Below the pieces are notes generated by a model. It saw only the letters and a program-made list of their open reading frames with translations. It was not told where the DNA came from and searched no databases. From Oscillospiraceae bacterium (lineage in GTDB: Bacteria > Bacillota > Clostridia > Oscillospirales > Ruminococcaceae), in assembly GCA_022835495.1 (NCBI GenBank), contig BQOK01000001.1:2418001-2482000 (forward strand): a stretch of DNA of 64,000 nt, written 5' to 3'. Within the stretch, counting starts at the first letter, position 1. Each line of letters begins with the position of its first letter. Made by a program: the position numbers and the translations under genes. Positions 49,653 through 58,563 of the stretch are shown here, in pieces.

Positions 49653-51667
49653 CCGGCCGCCCCCCCTTCCACAGGTTCCCAGCGCACCCCGCCGTCCTCG
49701 TACAGGATCCGGAACAGGTAAACCCGGTCGGTGCGCCCGGCGGGCAGGTCGGTCACCCCAAAGGCCCCGGCAACGCTGATGGCAAAATACGCGTCGCTGG
49801 TATCCACCAGCAGGTGGGTGTAGCGCCGGTCCAGCAAAAAGCGCTTCAGATCCTCGGCCGTGCACACGGTCTGGTATTCATACACCTCGGCCCGGCCCTC
49901 GCCCGCGTCCACCGGGTTCACCAGGTTCATATGGGTGGTGTCCCACCAGCCGGTGCCGCCCTTCTCCACGTCCGGGCCGTAGCCAAAGCCGCCAAAGCCC
50001 CGCCCCAGGCGGGCGTTCAGCTCGTAAGCGTAATAGTTCCAGCGGTAGGCCTTGTCGCCCTGGCTGATCAGCAGCACCGTGTCGTCCCAATCCAGCAGGC
50101 CGTTCACGCTTGCCGCGCGGGCGGCCACGTCCCGCCGCTCGTCGTACAGGGTGTGGGGCATGTTCCAAAAGCCCGCCGCGGGCCGGCCCCGCACCCCCGC
50201 CAAAAGGCACACCCCCGCCAGAAGCCCCAGCCCGGCAGCCCGGCTCACCCGGGGCAGCACGCCCTTTTCCGCAGCCAGCGCCAAAAGCCCCACCGCCCCC
50301 AGCGCCCAGCCAAGGTAATAGGGGCCGATGTAGCGGATGTAGTCCTTAAGCTGATACGCCTCCTGCTCGCTGAGCACAAAGGTGTACAAAAACAGATGGA
50401 ACAGCAAAAACACGCCAAAGCACGCGCTGCCCAGCACCGCGAACTGCACCACCCTGCGGCGGCTGCCCGCAAGGGCGGCCCAGGCCACCGCCAAAAGGCC
50501 AAAAATCACCGCCAGCGCCGCAATGCCGCCGCCCAAAAGGCACACCGGCACCGTGACCACCGAGCGGGCCATCAAGCCGGTCAGCTTTTCAAATTTTTCC
50601 GTGCGCCCGGTAAAGCCCAGCAGCTGGCCAACGCCCTGGGCCAGCATGCCGAAATACCCCACCTGCTCCTCGCTGCCCACCGTCACCTTGCTGGCCCCGG
50701 TGGCCGCGGCGTAGTATCTGCTCCAGCCCAAAAACAGCGCCAGCACCGGCCCGGCCAGCGCCGCGCCCAGGCCCAGCGTTTTCGCCAGCCGTTTCAGCCC
50801 CGGCCACCCATCGGCAAACAGCCAGTCGGCGCAGGCAAGCCCCGCCACGATCAGGGCGTACGCAAGGCCCATATCCTTGATCAGGGTCAAAAAGCCCAGG
50901 GTGACGGCCAGCAAAACGCCTCCGGCGGCGCGCCGGTGCAGCGAAAGGTACAGGCACATGCTGCCGCCGAACACAAAGGCCAGCGGCAGATCGCCCATCA
51001 CGTTGCAGTAAATGTTCGACACGCCCCCCAGCCCCGGGGCCGAGAAAAACCAGGGCAGCAAAAAGCAGCCCGCCAGCAGCACCGCCGCCGTGGGCCAGCG
51101 CTTTTTATCCAGGGGCGCCGCCACCGCGCTCATGCAGGCGGCAAACAGGGTGTCGTAGGCAAAAAAAGCGCTCCACTCGGAAAAGCCCTTGCCGAAAAAC
51201 TGGAAAAAGTAAACCAGCAGCATCATGCCGGGGTTGTAGCTGCCCGCCTGTACGTTGCCGGGGGCCGCCGCATGCAGGGCGTTCCCCAGCTTCGTGGCCT
51301 TGCAGGCAGTACCCCAAAAGGTAAATTCGTCCCAGGCGATGAACATGGGCTTGGTGGCGGCAAACAGCACAAAAAACACCGCGCCCGCCGCCGCAAAAAA
51401 CACAAACCCCGGCGCCGCCAGCCGCCGGGCGGCCCGCAAAAGCCCACCGCCTGCCGCCAGCCATACCGCGCAGCCCGCTGCCGCAAGGTAAACCAGCCAG
51501 CCGCCCAGCCGCAAAAAGCCCGCGAACCCCCACAAACAAAGCCACACCGCCACGCCCGCCAGCACCGGCAGGGGCAGCAGCGCGGCGTTCAGCCGAAACC
51601 GGTCGGCCAAAAAAGCGCAGAACACCCACACCGCCGCAAGCGCCAGAATACCGCTCAGATATGCCAT
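49649..51667 (-). CDS. Polytopic GT-C-like membrane protein, module copy B
   Basis: A 672-residue protein of nearly the same length and hydropathy as copy A, with about twelve membrane segments and a C-terminal soluble domain. Shared segments include the acidic first loop FIAWDEFTFWGTACKA and the SYNPGMMLLVYFFQFFGKGF stretch (copy A: TQNPGLIVLGYFVQFFGAFA). The similarity is partial, indicating an old tandem duplication. It lies downstream of the DUF2142 gene with 45 bases between. The function is predicted to be surface polysaccharide assembly, as for copy A. Confidence 0.8.
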   Translation of the reverse strand: MAYLSGILALAAVWVFCAFLADRFRLNAALLPLPVLAGVAVWLCLWGFAGFLRLGGWLVYLAAAGCAVWLAAGGGLLRAARRLAAPGFVFFAAAGAVFFVLFAATKPMFIAWDEFTFWGTACKATKLGNALHAAAPGNVQAGSYNPGMMLLVYFFQFFGKGFSEWSAFFAYDTLFAACMSAVAAPLDKKRWPTAAVLLAGCFLLPWFFSAPGLGGVSNIYCNVMGDLPLAFVFGGSMCLYLSLHRRAAGGVLLAVTLGFLTLIKDMGLAYALIVAGLACADWLFADGWPGLKRLAKTLGLGAALAGPVLALFLGWSRYYAAATGASKVTVGSEEQVGYFGMLAQGVGQLLGFTGRTEKFEKLTGLMARSVVTVPVCLLGGGIAALAVIFGLLAVAWAALAGSRRRVVQFAVLGSACFGVFLLFHLFLYTFVLSEQEAYQLKDYIRYIGPYYLGWALGAVGLLALAAEKGVLPRVSRAAGLGLLAGVCLLAGVRGRPAAGFWNMPHTLYDERRDVAARAASVNGLLDWDDTVLLISQGDKAYRWNYYAYELNARLGRGFGGFGYGPDVEKGGTGWWDTTHMNLVNPVDAGEGRAEVYEYQTVCTAEDLKRFLLDRRYTHLLVDTSDAYFAISVAGAFGVTDLPAGRTDRVYLFRILYEDGGVRWEPVEGGAAG

Positions 51668-51712
51668 GCGCGGGGCCTCCTTTCGCAGAACGTCAGGTTC
51701 CTGTGCGGCCCG

Positions 51713-53380
51713 TCACCGGATGGTGAACACCGGGCCGATAAAATAGTGCTGGAACAGCAGCACCGCGCCCACGGCGCCAAAGGCCGTGGCCGTGCCAAGG
51801 GCCACGGTCCGCGCCTTGGTGCGCCCCAGCGCAAGGCGCGGCTCCAGCACGTGGCTCAGCAGCGCCGCCAGCAGCACGAACAGCATCAGGAAGGCGGGCA
51901 GAAAATACCGCGCCTGCATGCCGATGATGCGGATCATCCCCACCGGGGTGCTGGTGATATACATGGCCGTGGCCGCCCCCGCGATGTACACCACCGAAAG
52001 CGCGCCCAGCCCCAAGGCGGGCTTCCATTTCAGGCTGCTCTTCTCGTGCACCGAAAGGGCCGCCGCGAACAGCAGCACCACCGGGCTCGCCCAGTTCAAA
52101 AATGCGATGGGCAGGTCCAGCGCGCCGAACACGCCCATCTGGCCCAAAAAGAAGTCGTTCTCATAAAAGCTGCCCAGCAGCACCGCCGTGTACCGCAGGG
52201 GGTTGTGCAGAACGCCCGCCAGCTGCTGCACCTCGTTCGCCCCGGCGATCTGCCGCCCCACATAGGCAAAATTTGTGCGGAACACCGTGCCGTACCAGTC
52301 AAAAAAAGCGCCCAGGGCAAGCCCGCCCGCAAGGCAGGCCGCCGCCAGCTGCCACTTTTTCCACCGCGTCTTCCAGGCTTTTTTCGGCAGCACCAGGGGC
52401 AGCGCCAGCCACAAAAGGCTGATATAGGGCTTGGCGATGTTCATCATCACAAAGGCGAACAAAAACCACCCGATGTCCCGCCCGGTGATCTCATCCTTGC
52501 AGTAAAAGCTCGCCACCAGGTAATAAAAGCCCAGCAGGGTGGCGTCATAGCTCACCGACGCCGCCATATAAAGGCTCAGCGGCAGCAGCATGAACGCCAG
52601 AAAAACCGGCTGGTAGCGCCTGCAGTTTTTCAGCGCCAGCCAGCACAGCGCCGCATAGGCCGCAAGGTTTGCCAGCCGCGCGGCATACATACAGCCCAGC
52701 GCCCCAAGCCCCGCCGTGCGGGCAAGCAGAATGCCCAGCGCCTGGGGCAGCATGGAAACCGTCATAAAAAAGTACGGCTCGCTCAATTCGCCCTTCGGGT
52801 CGCCGCCGTCAAAGTAGGCGGCAAAGCCGTCGGCAATGCTTTCCACCCGGCCCTCTTCGCCCCGCTGCTTCAGGCCGTAGCCCGCGGTGGTGTAGCTCAC
52901 TGGGTCGCCGCCGTCGGTTTTCGTCATGCCCTGGCTGGTATGGGCCGAAACCCACGCCCCCGGGAAGCTCTCCACCAATTTTGCCACGTCCGCCGGGTAA
53001 AGCCGGCTCCCGTCAAAGGTGAAGCGCCCCTGGCTGAGCGAATAGCTGCGCAGAAAATGGGCAGTCTCGTCCGGCGTTTGCAGGGGCGGGTTTGCAAAGC
53101 AGAACAGCGCCCCGCACAGCGCCACGGCCAGCACGGCCTTGGCCTCAAAGCGTTTGCACACAAAATGCCCCAGGGCCGCCGCGCCCACCGCAAGGCATGC
53201 AAGCCCCGCGGCCCCCAAATAGAGCGGCAGCGCCGGCACGCCCCGGGCGTCCAGATAATAAAACACGCGCCAGAAATACACCAGCGCCCCGGCCGCCGCC
53301 GCAGCGGCAAGCAGGGCCAGCGCCCACCACGCCGCGCGCGGCACGGGCTTTTTCTTTTTTTGAACGGAAGTTTCGCGCAT
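51713..53380 (-). CDS. DUF2142 family membrane protein (GT-C-like)
   Basis: A 555-residue protein with about eleven membrane segments. The first outer loop has NPPLQTPDETAHFLRSYSLS, the PDE-x-H-F signature of DUF2142, whose members are thought to be GT-C-type glycosyltransferases for surface glycans. The central region has FMLLPLSLYMAASVSYDATL LGFYY. A GGGGGAGCC site precedes the ATG. It is the second gene of the minus-strand locus, right behind LegB. The substrate is unknown, but a role in adding a nulosonic acid or the backbone glycan is plausible. Confidence 0.88.
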   Translation of the reverse strand: MRETSVQKKKKPVPRAAWWALALLAAAAAAGALVYFWRVFYYLDARGVPALPLYLGAAGLACLAVGAAALGHFVCKRFEAKAVLAVALCGALFCFANPPLQTPDETAHFLRSYSLSQGRFTFDGSRLYPADVAKLVESFPGAWVSAHTSQGMTKTDGGDPVSYTTAGYGLKQRGEEGRVESIADGFAAYFDGGDPKGELSEPYFFMTVSMLPQALGILLARTAGLGALGCMYAARLANLAAYAALCWLALKNCRRYQPVFLAFMLLPLSLYMAASVSYDATLLGFYYLVASFYCKDEITGRDIGWFLFAFVMMNIAKPYISLLWLALPLVLPKKAWKTRWKKWQLAAACLAGGLALGAFFDWYGTVFRTNFAYVGRQIAGANEVQQLAGVLHNPLRYTAVLLGSFYENDFFLGQMGVFGALDLPIAFLNWASPVVLLFAAALSVHEKSSLKWKPALGLGALSVVYIAGAATAMYITSTPVGMIRIIGMQARYFLPAFLMLFVLLAALLSHVLEPRLALGRTKARTVALGTATAFGAVGAVLLFQHYFIGPVFTIR

Positions 53381-53522
53381 GGCTCCCCCAAATTTTATCC
53401 TGAACTGCGCCGCGCAAAGGGGGCGCGTCCCGCCCCCTTTTTAAACGGCGCCGCCGGGCCGGCTTCGCACAAAGCCCGCCCGGCAGCCGCACAGCGCTCC
53501 CACAGCGGCCCTGCCGCCGTGC

Positions 53523-54506
53523 TTACAGGTTATACACGTCCGGCTTGTAGCGGGCGATGTTTTGTTTCAAAAATTCAATGGTGGCCGCCAGGCCCTCTTC
53601 AAAGGTAAAGGCGGGCGCCCAGCCGGTCAGGGCTTTCAGCTTGGAGGCGTCGCCCAAAAGGCGCTCCACCTCGCTTTTTCCCGGGCGCAGCCGCTGCTCG
53701 TCGCACACCACCCGGGCGGCGGGGTTGATCTGCCGGATCAGCTCCTCCGCCAGCTCCCCGATCGAGTGCTCCTCGCCGGTGGCGATGTTCACCTCCTGGC
53801 CAACGGCCGCCTCGCACCCCGCCAGGGCCATAAAGCCCGCCGCGGTGTCCTTCACGTAGTTGAAGTCCCGGGTGGGGGCAAGGCTGCCCAGCTTGATCTC
53901 GGTGTGTCCGGTGAGCAGCTGGGTGATGATGGTGGGGATCACGGCGCGGGCGCTCTGCCGCGGGCCGTAGGTGTTGAAGGGCCGCACAATGGTCACCGGC
54001 AGATCAAAGCTGCGGTAAAAGCTCTCGGCCAGCCGGTCGGCGCCGATCTTGGTGGCCGAATAGGGGCTCTGCCCCTGGTAGGGGTGGTTCTCGTCGATGG
54101 GCACATACCGGGCGGTGCCGTACACCTCGCTGGTGCTGGTCACCAAAAGGCGCTTTGTGCCCACCTGGCGCGCCGCATTCAGCACGTTCAGGGTGCCCTT
54201 GATGTTGGTGTCCACATAGCTGTCCGGGCTGTGGTAGCTGAACGGGATGGCGATCAGCGCCGCCAAATGATACACCACGTCCTGCCCCTCCATGGCAATG
54301 CGCACGCCGTTGGGGTCGCGGATGTCCCCCATGAACACCTCGATCTCGTTTTTGATCTCGGGCGGCAGGCTGTCCAGCCAGCCCCAGGTCCCGAACGAGT
54401 TATAATAGCAGAAGGCCTTGACCCTCTCGCCCTTTCTCACCAGCTCCTCGGTCAAATGGCTGCCGATAAAGCCGTCGGCGCCGGTGACCATCACGGTATT
54501 GGCCAT
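53523..54506 (-). CDS. legB: NAD-dependent sugar-nucleotide 4,6-dehydratase (LegB-like)
   Basis: A 327-residue extended SDR. NAD-binding VMVTGADGFIGSHLTEELVR, then HLAALIAIPFSYHSPDSYVD, catalytic LVTSTSEVYGTA and the Tyr-Lys pair in YSATKIGAD. FNTYGPRQSARAVIPTIITQ binds the nucleotide. In legionaminate synthesis LegB converts GDP-GlcNAc to the 4-keto-6-deoxy sugar, which LegC then aminates. The first gene of the operon, with two AAGGAG-like sites directly before the ATG and a strong promoter 60 bases upstream. Confidence 0.9.
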   Translation of the reverse strand: MANTVMVTGADGFIGSHLTEELVRKGERVKAFCYYNSFGTWGWLDSLPPEIKNEIEVFMGDIRDPNGVRIAMEGQDVVYHLAALIAIPFSYHSPDSYVDTNIKGTLNVLNAARQVGTKRLLVTSTSEVYGTARYVPIDENHPYQGQSPYSATKIGADRLAESFYRSFDLPVTIVRPFNTYGPRQSARAVIPTIITQLLTGHTEIKLGSLAPTRDFNYVKDTAAGFMALAGCEAAVGQEVNIATGEEHSIGELAEELIRQINPAARVVCDEQRLRPGKSEVERLLGDASKLKALTGWAPAFTFEEGLAATIEFLKQNIARYKPDVYNL

Positions 54507-54564
54507 AATTATAAATCTCCTTTAAATCTCCTTACCAAATGGTTTGCGTAACCAATTTGTTACT

Positions 54565-54593
54565 AGTATAATATAAACATGCGGTGATTTCAA
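54565..54593 (-). promoter_or_regulatory. Promoter of the legB surface-sugar operon
   Basis: On the minus strand TTGAAA (54588-54593), 17-base spacer, TATACT (54565-54570). The next gene on that strand is legB at 54506; the operon runs without a clear terminator to 36776, about 17.7 kb. Confidence 0.8.
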
Positions 54594-54606
54594 GGAAAAC
54601 ACAGCC

Positions 54607-54635
54607 TTTACACCCGGGCGGGCAAACTGTATAAT
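54607..54635 (+). promoter_or_regulatory. Promoter of the MBOAT-flippase operon
   Basis: TTTACA (54607-54612), 17-base spacer and TATAAT (54630-54635). It is back to back with the legB promoter. Confidence 0.75.
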
Positions 54636-54687
54636 AAACGTTTGGGGCGTGCGCGCGTCCTATAAAAAGGAAAGGGGCGGTTTCAGG

Positions 54688-56253
54688 GTGAGTTTTCAGA
54701 GCTTTTCTTATTTTGCCTTTCTGCCCCTGGTGGCTTTCGCCTATTTAAAGCTTGCTCCCAAACGCTTTCAGACCGGCCTGCTGCTGGCGGCCAGCCTGCT
54801 GTTCTATTGGTTCAACCGCCCTTCCGCGGCCCAATACGGCGGGCTGTGGCAGGCGCTGCCCCTTGCCCTGCTCTGTGCAAGCTGCGTGTTTGTGTGGCGC
54901 CTCGGGCTGGCCATCCAGGCCGCGGCGCCTCCCCGCAGGGGCCGGCTTTTGGCGTTCGGGGCCGCCCTTTTGCTTTTGGTGCTGGCCCTTTTTAAATATT
55001 ATAACCTGGTTTTGCCGCTTCTTCCCCTCGCGCCCGGCGCGCTGCACAGCCTGCCCTTTCCGCTGGGCGTCAGCTTTTACACCTTTGCCGCCCTGAGCTA
55101 CCTGATCGACGTCCGCCGGGGTGATCTGCCCGCAGAGCGCAGCCTCGTCGGCCTGGCGGCCTTTTTGTGCTTTTTCGGCACCATCACCGCCGGGCCGATC
55201 TGCCGGGCGCGGCTCATCCTGCCGCAGCTCAAGGCCGAACACCGGTTCGAGGCCGCGCGCACCGTGCGCGCGCTCCAATTGTTCGCGCTGGGCCTGTTCA
55301 AAAAGGTGGCCGTGGCCGACGTGCTGCTGCTGTTCGCTCAGCAGGTGTTCGGCGACCTTTCGGGCCACGGCGGCCCCGCCCTGCTGCTGGCCCTCGTTTT
55401 TTACACCTTCTATCTCTACTTCGATTTTGTGGGCTATTCCGAAATGGCCCGGGCCAGCGCCCTTTTGCTGGGCCTTGACATCCCGGAAAACTTCAAAACG
55501 CCCTTTTTTGCCACCAATTTCTCCGGCTTCTGGAGCCGTTGGCACATCAGCCTTTCCTCCTGGCTGCAGGACTATCTGTTTACCCCCCTCGTCTGGGCCG
55601 ACGCCTCGCGCCTGCCCCTTGTGGGCAGGCGGGTGAGCCGCCTTTCGCCGGTGTTCTGCGTGGCCGTGGTGTTCTTTCTCTCGGGCTTCTGGCACGGCAG
55701 CACCCTGCCCTTTGTGGTGTGGGGCCTTTTGCAGGCCGTCTACCGGGCCGGCGAGGAGCTTTTGCACCAGCGCCTGGGCAAGCCGAAAAAAAGGGCCCCC
55801 GCCCGGCTGCTCTGGGCCAAGCGCGGGGCGGTGTTCTGCCTGTGGGTGTTCAGCATGGCCTTTTTCGCCATGGGCTCCGGCGTCGGCCAGCCCGCGGGCG
55901 CGCAGTATGGCGTGGCCGAGGCCTTTGCCCTGCTGGCGGGGCTTTTCCGCGGCTGGGCGCCCGGCCGCTTTGCCGCCGAGAGCTGGCAGGCCGTGCTGCA
56001 CGGCTTTTACGCCCAGCCCCTCATGGCGGCCGCCTACCTGGTCTTTTTGGCGCTGGCGCTGGCGCTGGCCTTCTGGCTGGACTGGCAGCGCAATTTCCAC
56101 TTTAAAAACGGCAGCGAAGAGCTGGTACTGGCCGCTCAAAAGCCCGCAGTGCGCTGGGCGCTCTATTATGCCCTGGTGCTGGGCGTCTTTGCCGGGCTGG
56201 TGATCCAGAACGGCGGTTTTGCCGGCGGCAGCTTTGCCTACGGCGGATTTTAA
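54688..56253 (+). CDS. MBOAT family membrane O-acyltransferase (AlgI/DltB-like)
   Basis: A 521-residue protein with about eleven membrane segments. The AlgI/DltB features are present: FSGFWSRWHISLSSWLQDYL FTPL, and the catalytic His336 in FWHGSTLPFVVWGLLQAVYR. The enzyme moves an acyl group, commonly acetyl, across the membrane onto an extracellular glycan together with an SGNH partner, encoded directly downstream. The GTG at 54688 is chosen since an earlier GTG at 54649 would start within a few bases of the predicted transcription start. It probably O-acetylates the surface sugar made by the leg locus. Confidence 0.9.
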   Translation: MSFQSFSYFAFLPLVAFAYLKLAPKRFQTGLLLAASLLFYWFNRPSAAQYGGLWQALPLALLCASCVFVWRLGLAIQAAAPPRRGRLLAFGAALLLLVLALFKYYNLVLPLLPLAPGALHSLPFPLGVSFYTFAALSYLIDVRRGDLPAERSLVGLAAFLCFFGTITAGPICRARLILPQLKAEHRFEAARTVRALQLFALGLFKKVAVADVLLLFAQQVFGDLSGHGGPALLLALVFYTFYLYFDFVGYSEMARASALLLGLDIPENFKTPFFATNFSGFWSRWHISLSSWLQDYLFTPLVWADASRLPLVGRRVSRLSPVFCVAVVFFLSGFWHGSTLPFVVWGLLQAVYRAGEELLHQRLGKPKKRAPARLLWAKRGAVFCLWVFSMAFFAMGSGVGQPAGAQYGVAEAFALLAGLFRGWAPGRFAAESWQAVLHGFYAQPLMAAAYLVFLALALALAFWLDWQRNFHFKNGSEELVLAAQKPAVRWALYYALVLGVFAGLVIQNGGFAGGSFAYGGF

Positions 56254-56274
56254 AACGAAAGGGGGCCGGGCGCT

Positions 56275-57225
56275 GTGAAAAACATCTTAAAAAAGGCGGC
56301 GTTGCTGCTGCTTCCGGTGGCCGCCTACTTCTGCGTTTTTGCCGCGTTCGAGCCGAACAACTATTTCGGCCTGCGGCCCGAAACCTACAGCGAGGCCCCC
56401 ATCGCCCGGCTCAAGGCCTACGGGCAGGCGCCCGGGCCGCGGGTCATCATCGGCGATTCCCGCCTTGCGCATTTTGATATGCAGCAGGTGGAGGCCGTGT
56501 CTGGCCGCGCCTGGCAGAACCTTGCCTTCGGCGGCGCTTCGCTGCGCGAGGGGGTGGATGTGCTGAACTGGGTGCTGGAGCAAAACCCGGACCTCGAGGA
56601 GGTGGTGTTTGGCCTCTCGTTTTACACCGTCACCAAAACCTACGACGCCGACCGCATGAGCACCCTGCAAAAAACGCTGGACAATCCCCTGGCCTATTTT
56701 TTCAACCTGGAATACAATGTGAACATGCTCACCGCCCTGTCCGAGCGGCTGCGGGGCGTGCCCGGCGGCGGCAGCGAGGAAACGGGCGACTGGTCCTGGC
56801 CCGCCGATTACACCGGGCCGGACGGCACGGTCTACCCGCTGCACACCCGCCTTGCCACCTACCCCGCGGCCCTTTTGTCCCGCTGCCAGGGCTGGGCCCT
56901 CAACGAAGAGCAGCTCGCGCGCCTGTGCACCGCCGCCGCCGCCTGCCGGGCGCGGGGGGTGCGGCTCACGGTGGTGCTGCCCCCCATGGCGGACGTGGTG
57001 CTCACCGAAGCCTGCGAGCCCTACGGCATCCCCCGGCAAATGCAGCAAGAGCTGCTGCCGCGCCTTCAGGGCTGGTCCCTTTTTTACGGCTTCCAGGTGC
57101 TGGATTACGAGTGGGCCGACCGCCCCGCCTTCAACGACGACAAACAGTTTTTCGACGGCTTCCATCTCGACACCACCTATGGCCTGCCGGTCTGGACCGA
57201 GCAGCTTTTCACCGACATTGGATAA
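56275..57225 (+). CDS. SGNH/DltD-like partner of the MBOAT acyltransferase
   Basis: A 316-residue protein with an N-terminal membrane span (AALLLLPVAAYFCVFAAF) and an outside SGNH-like domain. GDSRLAHFD holds the catalytic Ser in a GDS motif, NLAFGGAS provides the glycine block, and FFDGFHLDTTYG gives the Asp and His of the DxxH box. Such proteins (DltD, AlgJ/X, PatB types) finish acyl transfer to the glycan outside the cell. It starts with GTG 21 bases behind the MBOAT gene. This tandem arrangement is a well-known O-acetylation unit. Confidence 0.85.
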   Translation: MKNILKKAALLLLPVAAYFCVFAAFEPNNYFGLRPETYSEAPIARLKAYGQAPGPRVIIGDSRLAHFDMQQVEAVSGRAWQNLAFGGASLREGVDVLNWVLEQNPDLEEVVFGLSFYTVTKTYDADRMSTLQKTLDNPLAYFFNLEYNVNMLTALSERLRGVPGGGSEETGDWSWPADYTGPDGTVYPLHTRLATYPAALLSRCQGWALNEEQLARLCTAAAACRARGVRLTVVLPPMADVVLTEACEPYGIPRQMQQELLPRLQGWSLFYGFQVLDYEWADRPAFNDDKQFFDGFHLDTTYGLPVWTEQLFTDIG

Positions 57226-57240
57226 GGAGGGCGCGCACAC

Positions 57241-58554
57241 GTGGGCCTGGACTTTTTGATTCTTTACGAGCATCCCGTGCGGGAATACGAGAGCGATCTT
57301 CTGCTCAAGCTGGAGCTGCAGCGCCGGGGCTACACCGCCGAGATCCGGCAGCTGCTGGACCGCAAAAAGCTCAAATACTTCACCTGGAAAAAGCCAAAGG
57401 TGCTGGTGGCAAGCTGCATGTACGACAACGAGGCCATCAACAGCCATGTGTACAACAATGTGGGCCGGCTCAACAAGATCGTGAACCTTCACTGGGAGCA
57501 GATGCTCAGCGACACCCAGGAGGAGGGCGACTGGTTCAACATGGGCGGCAACGCCAAAAAGTGCGTGCAGACCTGCTGGGGCCGCCGCACCGCCACCCGC
57601 CTTGCGGCCCACGGCATGCAGAAAAAAAACTGCCCGGTCACCGGCGCGGTGATGATGGATTTCCTGCGCCCGGAATTCCGGGGCTATTATAAGGATAAGG
57701 CCGCCCTCTGCGCCGAGTTCGGGCTCGACCCGGCCAAACAACTGCACCTTTATATCTCCAGTTTCGGCTATGCCAGCATGACCGAGGCCGAGGTGCGCGA
57801 GCTGAGCGCCATGGCGGGCACCGATTTCACCGGCTTTGCCGCCACCAACCGGGCCAGCATGGCCGAGACCCTCTCCTGGTTCGACCGGTACCTGGCCGAC
57901 CACCCCGAGGTGGAACTGGTGTACCGCCGCCACCCCAGCGAGTGGAACAGCCCGGCCCTGGCCGGGCTTGCCGCCAGGCGGCCCAATTTCCACGTGATCT
58001 TCGAGCGGGGCGTGAAGGACTGGATCGTGGCGGCCGACTCCATCTCCATCTGGATGAGCACCGCCATCGCCGAGGTGTACATGGCGGGCAAGAGCTGCCA
58101 TATCCTGCGCCCCATGCCCATCCAGCACGAATACGACCCCGTCATCTATGCGGGCGCGCGGTGCGTCACAAGCTACGAGGCGTTCCTCGCCGCCATGGCG
58201 GATCCCCACCCGCCTTTCCCCATCGCAAAGGAGGTCATCGAGGGCTACTTCGACCCCAGCCCCACGCCCGCCTACAAGCGCATGGCCGACCTGCTGGAGC
58301 AGGTGTACAAAGAGCCCCCGCGGGACGCGCCCATGGGCCCCGGCTTTGCCCCGCATTTCAACTGGCTCAAGTTTTTCGCCCTGTGGGGGGTGCACCTCCT
58401 GTTCGCGCTGCGCCTTCCCCCGGAAAAGCTGTTCTTTTTCCACAAGGGCCTCGCGGGTTTTGCACAGCGCATCTACGGGTATGTTGAAAAGGCTTATGTG
58501 CCAAAAGCCCGGGCCCAGGCCATGGAGCAGGCGCTGCGGCCCTTTGTTCAGTAA
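57241..58554 (+). CDS. GT-B-like surface carbohydrate biosynthesis protein
   Basis: A 437-residue protein of the type annotated as surface carbohydrate biosynthesis protein. It opens with DFLILYEHPVREYESDLLLK LEL, has LNKIVNLHWEQMLSDTQEEG and a C-terminal half with VYRRHPSEWNSPAL, VAADSISIWMSTAIAEVYMA GKSCHIL. The fold looks like a GT-B glycosyltransferase of the CDP-glycerol-transferase/capsule type; the exact donor is unknown. The start is GTG after AAGGAGG, 15 bases beyond the previous gene. It lies between O-acylation and flippase genes. Confidence 0.75.
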   Translation: MGLDFLILYEHPVREYESDLLLKLELQRRGYTAEIRQLLDRKKLKYFTWKKPKVLVASCMYDNEAINSHVYNNVGRLNKIVNLHWEQMLSDTQEEGDWFNMGGNAKKCVQTCWGRRTATRLAAHGMQKKNCPVTGAVMMDFLRPEFRGYYKDKAALCAEFGLDPAKQLHLYISSFGYASMTEAEVRELSAMAGTDFTGFAATNRASMAETLSWFDRYLADHPEVELVYRRHPSEWNSPALAGLAARRPNFHVIFERGVKDWIVAADSISIWMSTAIAEVYMAGKSCHILRPMPIQHEYDPVIYAGARCVTSYEAFLAAMADPHPPFPIAKEVIEGYFDPSPTPAYKRMADLLEQVYKEPPRDAPMGPGFAPHFNWLKFFALWGVHLLFALRLPPEKLFFFHKGLAGFAQRIYGYVEKAYVPKARAQAMEQALRPFVQ

Positions 58555-58563
58555 GGAGTGCTC

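Noticed and set aside
49055-53608. A 1517-codon open frame on the plus strand
   Set aside because: It is the exact antisense of four well-supported membrane protein genes. The product is a low-complexity Pro/Arg/Gln/His/Gly-rich chain, as expected from GC-rich antisense DNA.
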